From assembly GCA_019188255.1 (NCBI GenBank), contig JAETXT010000002.1:4154001-4218000 (forward strand): 64,000 bases of DNA, read 5' to 3'. Shown in pieces: positions 55,301 through 64,000 of the stretch. Origin of the DNA: Verticillium longisporum (lineage: Eukaryota; Ascomycota; Sordariomycetes; Glomerellales; Plectosphaerellaceae). The first letter of the stretch is position 1. Each line of letters opens with the position of its first letter. The position numbers and the translations under genes were made by a program. Below the pieces are notes generated by a model. It was not told where the DNA came from. It did no database searches and worked only from the letters and a program-made list of their open reading frames with translations.

Positions 55301-57950
55301 TTGGATGGCGGCACTGCTGGTTTGGGGCACCAACTGCCAAACCAACAGTGGCGTGCGCCTTACGAGATGCTCATGCGACGACGAGCTTGACGGACGGCCG
55401 GGGGCGTTGAAGCGCCGACGACGCTTACCTACATGCTGAGGCAGCCTAATCTGCAGCCAAGCACGCGACCTCGAAACACGTTGCGCCTGATACAACCGTC
55501 GTCGTTACAGCCTCTCGTCAACAAGACGGTGGCATGGGTGTTTGACGCACTCAGCCATCCATTCGTCATAGTATTCCCCCAGTTTTGAGGCTTGGCCTGT
55601 CCGAGCCGCAGAGGATTGTGGCTCGATGGGCGGTGTTGACTGTCTCAGCCCCCTTTGCTTGCCAGCAGTTCAAGGCACCAGCGAAGGGGGCGACGTCGTG
55701 CTTCTGTCCTACAAGTTGTGCACGCATCCTGACCATGATGCACAAATCATCGATCGAGCAGATCACCACAGCCGTAGCTCGAGCTCGGGTTGCTCGCTTT
55801 CGCTTAGCCGGTTCCCGCGCGTGGGCTCGCGTTTCCCGCGCTCCCACTTTCGCGCGCGTTGTGGTGCTTTCCGGACTTGTGAAGTTCCCGAGCCCGAATC
55901 ACCTCCAGATGCGAAACGGCCTCCTTCGCTTCCCAACAGCGATGTGAGCACGCCGAAAGAAGACCCCTGGGATCGCGCTACTGCGCGCACTTCATCTCTC
56001 GTTCGCCGCTCGCCGCATTGCCAAACGAGAACTGCGTTTACCGGTGCAATCCGGGTCGACTCTACTACTCCAGTCGGCGATCGCACATAGTGTCAGGCGG
56101 TCAGGCAGAGTGAGCAGCCACAGAAAAACAACGAATCATCGGCTCCTAAGCACGCGACAGGCAGGAGCATGTGTTTCGTCCCACCCGCGCTGGCCGTATC
56201 ATTTGCAAGCGTCGGTCGGGCGTCGTCAGGAATCCAACTCTAAAATCATCGTCTGAGGTGATGCGGGGACTCGAGCTCTCCTTGTCTTGGGGCAACTCTC
56301 ACTCATGAGCCCAAGCCGTCGATCGGTGCGAAGAGGCGGTCGCCCAGTCAGAGTTCCGCCTCAGCTCCCTAGCCCTCTGATCGGGAGGCAGCCAACCAGC
56401 CCACGACGGCGACTCGTTTAACGCGGCCAGAGAGACAGCACAATCTCGCTTAATAACGCGACATGGTGCCATTTGCCTGCCAGAAGCCAAGTCATCTCAG
56501 CCTTGGTCCTGTCGTCCCGACACCGCAACTCCCGTGATCCTGTCGGTCACCAACCAGCGACGTCACACAATTTGGGGGCAAACGCTTTCGACCTCGACGC
56601 CCTGCTGCAGGGAGTCACGCTACACTCCCAGACACTACACCACGGTGTCAGAAGCCAACACCGGCAATTGTTGGGCTCGACGTGGGCCCTTATCGACATC
56701 CATCGGACATCGCAGCGTCTTTTCCTGCACGGTGACACGACAAACTGGTGCCGAAGTCCGCTCCATTGGTCATCAGCAGCCCTTTTCTGTCCGCCCTAGC
56801 GCACTGCTGCATGCTGCATGTCTGGCGTTTCTGTCGTCCACGATCCACGACAAGCCGTCAAGCACGCCCGAGGTATCCGGCTTCAAGTGGCGCCAGTAAT
56901 CCCGCAGGGATTGGGTGCACCACCGGTTCGACCGGTGCCTTAAATTCCCGCTGGATGAGCGGTCACGGTCACGGTCGCGCGACCCGGACGGCGTCTTTCG
57001 GATGGAGACTTGCTATCCACCTTTTTTTTCTGCTGAATTTTTTTTTTTTCCTCATTCCCGTTCTACCTTGAACCCGCTTCGGCTAAGTCTGCGACTCATC
57101 TCCGCGCACCGCCGAATTACTGTCCCCTGTGAAGCCCGGCCCATCGCCTTTTCATAGGGCTACCTGCCGCCACAGGGTTGTGGCTTGCGTAGAACCATGC
57201 GCGCAGAATCCCGGCAGGTCAGGGCTTTGAAGTGCCTAGCCACGCGACGACCACGATGCTACATGGCTATACTTCAGACCACTATGCGCGTTCAGGCCTT
57301 GACGCACACAAGTTCATGACAACCCTGTGTACAAAGGAATAGTGAAACACTGCTGCTCTAGCTCTGTTGCTATTCGTTGGCCTTGTTTTGACTAGCAACC
57401 TTTTCCAATTCCGTCATGTACGCGTTCCGGATCAAAGGTTGTTGCTCTTTGCCGTGATCAAGTGCATGGTAAGTCCAGTCCTTACTGGAAGTAGCGGACG
57501 GAGTGTATGTCCTACCGGGATCGGAGAGCACGGTGTACCGGTCGGCTCGGCAGACGCCGTCATTGCCGGAAGCTCCAGAGGGCGGTCTTAAACGACCACG
57601 AAGCTGAGTTTGTGGTTGAAACACAAACTGCACCGCCTTGCGAGCTTGACATGGGCTTGTCTTTGACAACTACTGCGTGTCAAGAGTCGCAGTCATCACT
57701 AACTGGGACTGATCGCGTTGCTTCCTGTGCGAGGCCCTCAAATCAAACGAAGATGCATATGCTACATAAATCTTGGAAGACTAGAGATAACCATCGTACA
57801 GCAAAGGTCATGTAGACCTGGGCTCGCGTCGGTGGAATCCTCCCTATTCAAATCAAGCCTTTCAGGCCCATATCCTGATGTCCTTGCTGATCTTCCATGG
57901 CCTGTGGTCCACCTGCCATGTGCTCACTCTCTTCTAGCCGGGTCTAGTTC
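52358..57950. other. Large gene-poor region upstream of AUR1
   Basis: 5.6 kb without a supportable gene. It contains a C13/T11 homopolymer pair at about 53424-53450 and another T-run pair near 57013-57050. It probably includes the AUR1 promoter and leader (52358-53200, CT-rich on the minus strand). All open frames are short, arginine/serine-rich and motif-free. Confidence 0.4.
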
Positions 57951-59491
57951 TCACGCGTCTCGTGAACCATCCCCAGCTCCTCCGGATAAAAAAGGGGCCT
58001 CGTTCTCGGATCTGGTGCCATTCATTTCTTGGGCTCTACTTCCCAGCCGAGGTCGTCCTCCTCTGTAAAGTCTCTTCGAGCCTTGCATCTCCTTGCTCAT
58101 TCGCTTCTGTTCCTCGACCTTTGCATCTTTCATTTGATGCTCAGTAATCACGGTCCCTTCCAGAACGACATCGCAAGCACCATCATTCTGTGTTGTGATG
58201 AACGTGGGCCAGACGGGGATGCTCTCCCCGCTGATGACACCGTTAGGCTGGACTGACTGTCGATTTGGCGACCTTTGTATTTCGTTTGCAGGAGGGACAA
58301 TGTTGGGGAACGACTTCCAGTCGTCTGGATACTCGGGATGAAACTCGAGATCTGCCGTAACCAAGAGGGTGTACCTCTGGAACGTCTCCCACATCTCGCT
58401 GATCTCGCGGCAGACCTTCTCCAGAGAGGCGCGGAACGATAGTGAGTCTCTTTGGCGGAGCAGTGGTTTGACGCATTTGTACACTCCGTCGACGACTCGT
58501 TTTGATTGCGCCTCTCCATGCTCGTCTGGCGATGCGCGGAGAAGCACAGATCGCAGGTGATTCGCTTGTGTTTTGTCTTTCATGTCCAGAATCAGATCTG
58601 ACAGCTCATTGCTTTCCGTAGTGAAATATGTCGGCTGGAAGATGTAGAGCTCAAGCTGGCGGGACAGGACGGCAAGGAACGAAGCAACGCGCATCAGCTT
58701 TGCCGCAGGAGTGTTGGACCGCGGCAGTGGGATGCTCAGGTTCTTCTCTTCAATCTGAATCTTCAACCCAGCCCAATTCTCCGGGTCAGACAGGACGGCG
58801 TCGTCGAGATCGATGCCAACATGTGCGACCGCCAAGGACCGAGCAAGATCGGAAATGGCCCGCAACTTGGTGATACTGTGTCCTAGTCAGTCGAACTGTG
58901 CACCACTCGTCGGGGTGTCGTCACTTACGCTTCCTTCCGATTAAAGGAGACAAGGGGAACGGTGTAGTGTTCGATGCGTTTGAGGCTGTCTGCGGCAGAG
59001 TTGAGCTTCGCCTGCGTGGCCTGCAGCTCTCCTTTGGCCTTCGCCTCCAGAGCCTTGGCCGCTGCCGTATTGGCGCGCTCCTTCTCAAGACTGCTCTTCA
59101 TCCCCTCGACGGTCTTGTTCATCGACCTGACCCGTGCCTCCGCCTCGGCGCACGATCTGGCCTTCTCAGCAAGTTGGGCCTTCGCAGCCGAGGCCGCCTT
59201 GACGGCGCCCGCGAGGTCCGTTTTCAATGCCGCGTTGGCCGCGGCCAGCTTCTCCAGCTCACCCTTCTTCTGTTCGACGAGCTTATCGCTGGCCTCTATT
59301 CTGGCGTAGAGCTGCGCAGAACTCTTGCCGGTCTCCTCAAGGGCGATTCGAAGATTTGCGTTGTTTCGCTCGAGCTCCTGCTTCTGGCTGATGAAGCTCT
59401 CTACGACTTCCGTCCCGTCGTTCGACATGATTGCTTTGATTGACTGGATCAAGGTCCCCAGGACCTCGTCGGGGCTCACGGTCTTTGCCAT
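57951..59491 (-). CDS. Coiled-coil protein of unknown function, 495 aa
   Basis: Exons 59491-58929 and 58875-57951, joined across a 53-nt intron (gtaagt...ctgac...acacag). The chosen start MAKTVSPDEVLGTLIQ is followed by a coiled coil from about residue 25 to 165 (LERNNANLRIALEETGK; ELEKLAAANAALKTDLAGAV; KSSLEKERANTAAAKALEAK). The second half is globular and helical (ISDLARSLAVAHVGIDLDDA; LSFRASLEKVCREISEMWET). It ends in a basic, disordered tail. No family was recognised; the start could be 43 codons further upstream (59620), but that extension looks non-coding. Confidence 0.75.
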
Positions 59492-60811
59492 ATTGGGGGA
59501 GACGAACGGTTGTTCCAAAGGACGTGGTGCGGCCTCAAGTGACGTCGAGGCTGCAACAGAGACCAGACCATGCCGTCCATTATGTAGCAACGACACTTGC
59601 GCCCCCGTAGCAATGATCAATGTCGCTCATTCGTCACCAGACCTGCAGTCTTCGCGAGTTGGCCAGTTCGGACAGCCCACAGCAGGCCAACACGCATCCT
59701 CGAAGATGGGTGTCTGCCCGACTGCCTTTCCTGTCCTCGGTGTTCGCGATTCGAGGCTGTCGAGCAGCACGGCAGTGGTCGCGCGGCATCTCTGTCAGTC
59801 ATCCCGTACCATCCATCAGGCGTAAGGGGCGGGTTTGTGGACGGCCGCTGTCACATGCAGCTGCACGTTGGTGCAAGACGGCCTGCAGGGCCACGCTGGT
59901 AGGGCCAGGTGGGCCTATCAGCGTGAAGCGGTCGACCACACCGGTCGAGTGACGATAGCCTTGGGGTGGGCGAGTGCCAGGACGGCCAGAGACGCGATGG
60001 GATTGCCGGACGGGTGCGTGGTCGTTGGTGGGCCTCCCGCATTTTTGGGGGGGGGGAGGTCGAAAGGCTGCGGTGTTGTGGGAGTTGCGATTGGCGATTA
60101 TGGCTTGCCATCATGCCCTGGTGGTGTTCGTGGTGTCGTGGATCATATGACGTGATGTCAACATCAGAACGCTTGCTGAACGTATAGAGTGGCTTCAGGA
60201 TCAATGGGTTTTTCTGAAATCGGTGTGAAGATGGTGGAGAGCTGCTGGCGTAAGGCACGTGTTTGTAGATGTTGAAGGATACGGATAGTCTTCATTGTCG
60301 TATTGCCGAAGCTCCAACAAAGGTATACAAGTCGTCTCTCAAGCCAGTATGTCTTACGAGTGTCTTGATTTGCTTGCCTCGATAGTTGACATGACCATGA
60401 GATACGACGTTGGAGTATGATGATGTGCCTCGTAAAAGTTGAGGATTCTCCCAGAGAACAAGGCGTCCATCAGAGTCGCCTTGGCGTGAACCTGGATGAC
60501 TGATATACATTGGCGTCGAGTTCGATCGTAAATGTAGAAGGATGCATGTATAATGCTGACACCTCGCTCAGGCAAGCGTGGCAGATGGGTCCCCTTTCCA
60601 TCGAGTCGCCATCCTCTGAGCGAACCATGAAGAACGCGCAAACATTGCATTCATGTTGGATACTAAAGGGATGGAAAAACCTCGCTATACTCTCTTCTCT
60701 GACCAGATTTAGTAGGACTGGAAATTGGTTTCGACGATTACGTTGATGGCCATCTATCAGACCAATAAGCTGTATCGATTACAAGTCAGAAATAAAGTTC
60801 TGAGGCCTCTG
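59492..60811. other. Intergenic, no supported gene
   Basis: Promoter side of the coiled-coil gene; includes a G-run near 60047-60056. Short frames only. Confidence 0.4.
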
Positions 60812-61168
60812 TCAATCGCATTTACTCAAAACCGACAAACGAGCCCCTGGCCTACCAGTGAACCAACGACTGGACTGCGTCACCAAGATTGATGTGACCA
60901 CTCCGGGGCCGCTGCATGGCGCTCGTGACACTCCTCGACAGAGGACTCGCTGGAGACCGTCATATTGAGCATCCATGTATGAAGCAGCTAGAGAAGGCTT
61001 CTCGGTCCAATACTCAATCTGGACATGAATGTGCGCCCAGGCTGCGTGAGTATCCGTTGTGAACACTCGAGCCATGGCGCTGCTGCCTTGCGGCACCTCG
61101 AGACAGAGCACGGTATGCAAGCTGAAAATAAAAAAAAGAAGAAGTGAAGCTTGAATGATGAAAGACAT
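60812..61168 (-). CDS. Possible small secreted protein, 118 aa
   Basis: The ATG at 61168 gives MSFIIQASLLLFFIFSLHTV followed by LCLEVP, a strong signal-peptide-like start with cleavage near residue 22. The remaining 95 residues have three cysteines (VLC, APC, SKC) and end SVLSKCD. No homologue is recognised and no intron is evident. The hydrophobic start comes partly from a T/A-rich tract (aaaaaaaagaagaag on the plus strand), so a chance frame cannot be excluded. Confidence 0.35.
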   Translation of the reverse strand: MSFIIQASLLLFFIFSLHTVLCLEVPQGSSAMARVFTTDTHAAWAHIHVQIEYWTEKPSLAASYMDAQYDGLQRVLCRGVSRAPCSGPGVVTSILVTQSSRWFTGRPGARLSVLSKCD

Positions 61169-61885
61169 ATGTAATTTGAGAATCGTCCATCAGATGGCAA
61201 GCCGAGTCTGTATAGTAGCATGCTTGATTGAACGACTGGAAGGTTTGACAAAGGTGAACCACGCACACTGCCAAAGTGCTCATGCAATGCTACTCTCAAC
61301 AACTTGTATGGACGGCGCATCATTAAGCCGGGGACATATGACACAGATGCCGTGTTGCTTGCCGCGCGAGACTTGTTCGCATGTCATTGGACGTGCCCCC
61401 TTCGATGTGGTCAAGGGTTTCCTTTTGGGAACAGAACAATATCGTTGCGCTCCGTCGCAAAAGAAGCAGGGACCAAGTTTGCCGTGACACTGTATTGACT
61501 GATGCTGAATAAATAGAGCCCGTGAAGCTTGTAACGATGACAAAACTGACCAAGTATACGAGCTCGTGGGGCGGTCGGCCTGAGATTGCTCCGCACGAGG
61601 GCTGTGTCATGGAATCCAAAGCGCGTGGCCTGTCGATCGAACCAGCAAACAATATCGACTTCTTGGCAGCTTCTAGATAGAGTAACAAGGGACAATCTTT
61701 AGGGTCAATCGACGTTCGGAAGAAGAAGGCTCTCTACTGCAATGCCAACATCACGCCCTTGGCTCAGTACGAGAAGATGGCAGGTATAAGTCTCGACCCG
61801 TCGCGCCCTTCGAGACAATTGCGCCATTGTTGTACCCATCAGCACCATAGGGCCTCATCTCAAACTCAGCGCTTCACTCGACATC
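61169..61885. other. Intergenic; promoter of the cysteine-rich secreted protein
   Basis: No gene. A short leader with CA/CT-rich sequence precedes the ATG at 61886. Confidence 0.45.
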
Positions 61886-62488
61886 ATGCAGATCACATCC
61901 GTCCTCGCCGTCCTTGGCTTCGCCCTCGGCGTCACGAGCGCCGCCGTTGAGGCCCGCCAGCTCACCGAATGCACCCCGATCCACACCAGCAAGCATACCT
62001 GGGGTCAACACCCGATCTGCTGCGACTACTTTGGCCCTTCCGCGGTACGTAGCGAACTCAACTCCTGTCATCCTGCCTGGTTGGAAGTCCTGGAGAGGGA
62101 CAGCCCCTCGCCGTGCGCCGCTCAGAGCTGACCTGTCATCCAGTCCATGGAGAACTGCTGCGATCGTTCGCCCAGCACGCCGACCGGCGGCGACTACTGC
62201 GGCACCCACTTCGCCGACAAGGACTGCCCCCGCGCCATGCCCTTCATCCGCACGTGGGCACCTGAAGCCCACCTCTGCTGCAACGGCCTGCCCGAGGTAC
62301 GTTTAAGCGTGCGGCACGCGCGGGGAACGCGACTGCCGGCGCCTGCCCGCCAGAGAGCGCCCCGCAGACTTCTGTAGAGTGAGAACTTGCATGGCTGACA
62401 ATGCGTATAGCTCCGCTGCTGTGACCGTCTGGGCACTGACAAGACGGGCAAGCCCCTGTGCTCGTCGATCGGACCCCTGTCGCTGTAG
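61886..62488 (+). CDS. Small cysteine-rich secreted protein (effector-like), 129 aa, internally duplicated
   Basis: Three exons, all phase 0: 61886-62044, 62144-62296 and 62411-62488, with introns gtacgt...catccag and gtacgt...gtatag. The signal peptide is MQITSVLAVLGFALGVTSAA (cleavage about residue 20). The mature chain of about 109 residues holds 12 cysteines, eight of them in four CC pairs (ICCDYF, NCCDRS, LCCNGL, RCCDRL). Exon 1 end plus exon 2 start (ICC..., intron, ...NCCDRSPSTPTGGDYC) mirrors exon 2 end plus exon 3 (LCC..., intron, LRCCDRLGTDKTGKPLC), including intron position and phase. Size, secretion and Cys content match fungal effectors or cell-surface proteins; no named family was recognised. 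Confidence 0.85.
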
Positions 62489-63347
62489 GCGCATCACGTT
62501 GACAGAGGGAGTCGGGACAGTCGTGACGAGGTCTGTTGACTGGGACTGTGTGCCTCCATGAGTTTGGACTCCTGGAGAAAGCCCTTTCTTTGTGTTCGGG
62601 CTCAGCCGCCATGCATTCTGCTCTTCAGATGTAACCTGTGAATATTTCCAGACGCCATGATGAGCCGACGTCATAGTATATAAACCTGAGGACATAAGCT
62701 GAATGACCGTGATCCAAAACGCTTTAATGAAGTGCCTAGACCGGATTGAAGTGGTTACTTATAAAGGTTGGAAGGCCGGGTGGGCGTGAAACAGTATGGT
62801 TGCCACACGCGTAATAAAGATGTGCGGTGCATGGTAGTAGTACTGTTTCGCGGAAGCTCGATAATACATGGTGGCATTCGGACAGATGCAGGCGAAGGAC
62901 GAATGACATGCTCGGATACATCGGGGATACGCTCAGTCTGCGACTGACATAATGAGAGGTGTTTGCATAGGTATAAAGAAATTCATTGACTCCTCTGTCC
63001 CATAATTATCATACCTCGAATCCAGTCGAGACGTACACAACATAAGAAGCGCTCACCATGAACTCTCTCTCTCTCCATCGTCTCAGCCTCTCTCCGTTGG
63101 CTCAAGTCATGCGGCCCAACGGCCAGCACAGTCCCATCATATCCTAGTGCTGGGCAAGCCCAGTACCTGACAACGCAGGCCTCATACGCTATGCTCCGGG
63201 TCAGATTTGCCACCAACGGGCATAGCCGCTGAACCCATGCCGTTCGTTACATTGCACATGCAATCGATTCCGGCGACGCGCCTGCCTTTCTTTTGGACGC
63301 GCATCGTCTCATGCATCGTATCTCCTCAAACCGTTCCATGCTCATAC
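62489..63347. other. Intergenic between convergent genes
   Basis: 3' flanks of the cysteine-rich gene and the kinase; no feature seen. Confidence 0.45.
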
Positions 63348-64000
63348 TCATCGCCGCGGCGGCGGTGACCAAAGACCCTTACTCGTCTCGGTGACCCGAT
63401 TTTGGGCATTGCCAGGCTGCAAAATGGCTGGCACAGCATCGGTCATAACGACGTCTTGCGACTCAGAGGTCGTGCCGTACCCAGAGTCCTTCTGGGTCAA
63501 GCCACCGCTTCCAAGACTTATAGCACTGTCGTCCTTACGAGCGGCGCCATTGCCCTGTTGCTGCGGTCTTGCGCCTCGTGCCGGTTCCTTGGATGCGGCG
63601 CCGTCCATCAGGTTGCTCTGTCCCTCCCGTAGTTTGTTGATAGCACGGACTGTGTCGATGGCTGCATGCAGGGTGCGCCGGGCGTTGAAGTTTTTCTTTA
63701 CTGTCGGCAGCAGATTGTTCTCGTTCTTCTCGCCTCCTGAAAGCGAACCTGCAACGAAGGCATGCTGGAGAGCCTCGTGGGCGGTGGGTCTCTTGGTCGC
63801 GTCAACAGTCAGACAGCGGCGGACAAAGTCCTTAGCATCCTCGGAAACGCCGCGCCAGTACTCTGAGGGCCGAAAGTCGTACTCTGCTTTGAGGATGGCC
63901 TGCATCTCTTCGAAATCCGAGTCACGGTCAAAGGGTGTGTAGCCGCAGAGAAGGAAATAGGTGATGACGCCGAGAGCCCAGATATCAACAGGCTTGCCGT
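63348..64000 (-). CDS. Ca2+/calmodulin-dependent protein kinase, C-terminal part (CMK-type), 5' part outside window
   Basis: Cytosolic Ser/Thr kinase. Reading in from the window edge, the frame starts GKPVDIWALGVITYFLLCGY, kinase subdomain IX with the invariant Asp. It continues TPFDRDSDFEE, then FRPSEYWRGVSEDAKDFVRR and CLTVDATKRPTAHEALQHAF (subdomain XI, invariant Arg in KRP). Next comes the autoinhibitory/calmodulin-binding segment KKNFNARRTLHAAIDTVRAI, which identifies the CaMKI/CMK group. A disordered Gln/Ser/Gly tail (KDSGYGTTSESQDVVMTDA) ends WSPPPRR with the stop at 63348. No break is seen in this part. Confidence 0.92.
   Translation of the reverse strand, partial: GKPVDIWALGVITYFLLCGYTPFDRDSDFEEMQAILKAEYDFRPSEYWRGVSEDAKDFVRRCLTVDATKRPTAHEALQHAFVAGSLSGGEKNENNLLPTVKKNFNARRTLHAAIDTVRAINKLREGQSNLMDGAASKEPARGARPQQQGNGAARKDDSAISLGSGGLTQKDSGYGTTSESQDVVMTDAVPAILQPGNAQNRVTETSKGLWSPPPRR

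Overview
The window is nuclear DNA of a filamentous ascomycete (Pezizomycotina, most likely a Sordariomycete). The evidence is short GT-AG introns of about 45-100 nt with CTAAC/CTGAC-like branch sites, two Zn2Cys6 and two C2H2 regulators, fungal-only or fungal-type proteins (AUR1, GRC3, RPA34.5, Sro7, a CaMK), and one AT-saturated island nearly free of CA/TG dinucleotides, which is the mark of repeat-induced point mutation (RIP). No species is claimed.

Layout. 1-1538 (-): acyltransferase-3 membrane protein, cut by the window edge and carrying a one-base frame break. 1926-7611: RIP-degraded DNA transposon with long terminal inverted repeats and an 8-bp target duplication, holding a younger, un-mutated Fot1/pogo element (2381-4240). 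7612-11028: no convincing gene. 11179-12171 (+): C2H2 regulator. 13228-16324 (+): Sro7/tomosyn-like exocytosis regulator. 16712-18091 (+): secreted protein. 18302-18880 (-): single-pass membrane protein. 18.9-24.8 kb: gene-poor, with two relics found by reading across stops: an unknown two-exon pseudogene (21319-21952) and a mitotic-cyclin relic (23832-24649).

24.8-36.2 kb is a regulator/transporter block: Zn2Cys6 factor (-), sugar transporter (+), second Zn2Cys6 factor (-), DHA1-type drug transporter (-) with a late in-frame stop and a probable 7-nt microexon. 37.2-37.5 kb holds an LTR-like segment with palindromic 19-bp repeats. 38459-39795 (+) is a broken PigL_N-type gene (one nonsense codon and a 14-bp tandem duplication). 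40353-41393 (-): quinone-oxidoreductase-like MDR enzyme. 42933-44245 (+): C2H2 factor whose 3' half cannot be joined confidently.

44.2-52.4 kb is a housekeeping block: GRC3 polynucleotide kinase (-) head to head with RNA polymerase I subunit RPA34.5 (+), two genes of rRNA synthesis sharing one 640-bp intergenic region, then AUR1 inositol phosphorylceramide synthase (-). A 5.6-kb gene-poor stretch follows. 57951-59491 (-): coiled-coil protein. 60812-61168 (-): possible small secreted protein. 61886-62488 (+): cysteine-rich secreted protein built by internal duplication. 63348-64000 (-): C-terminal part of a Ca2+/calmodulin-dependent kinase.

The most notable observations are the dated two-layer transposon nest, the cluster of disrupted genes between about 21 and 45 kb, the duplicated cysteine-rich secreted protein with a repeated intron position, and the polymerase I gene pair.
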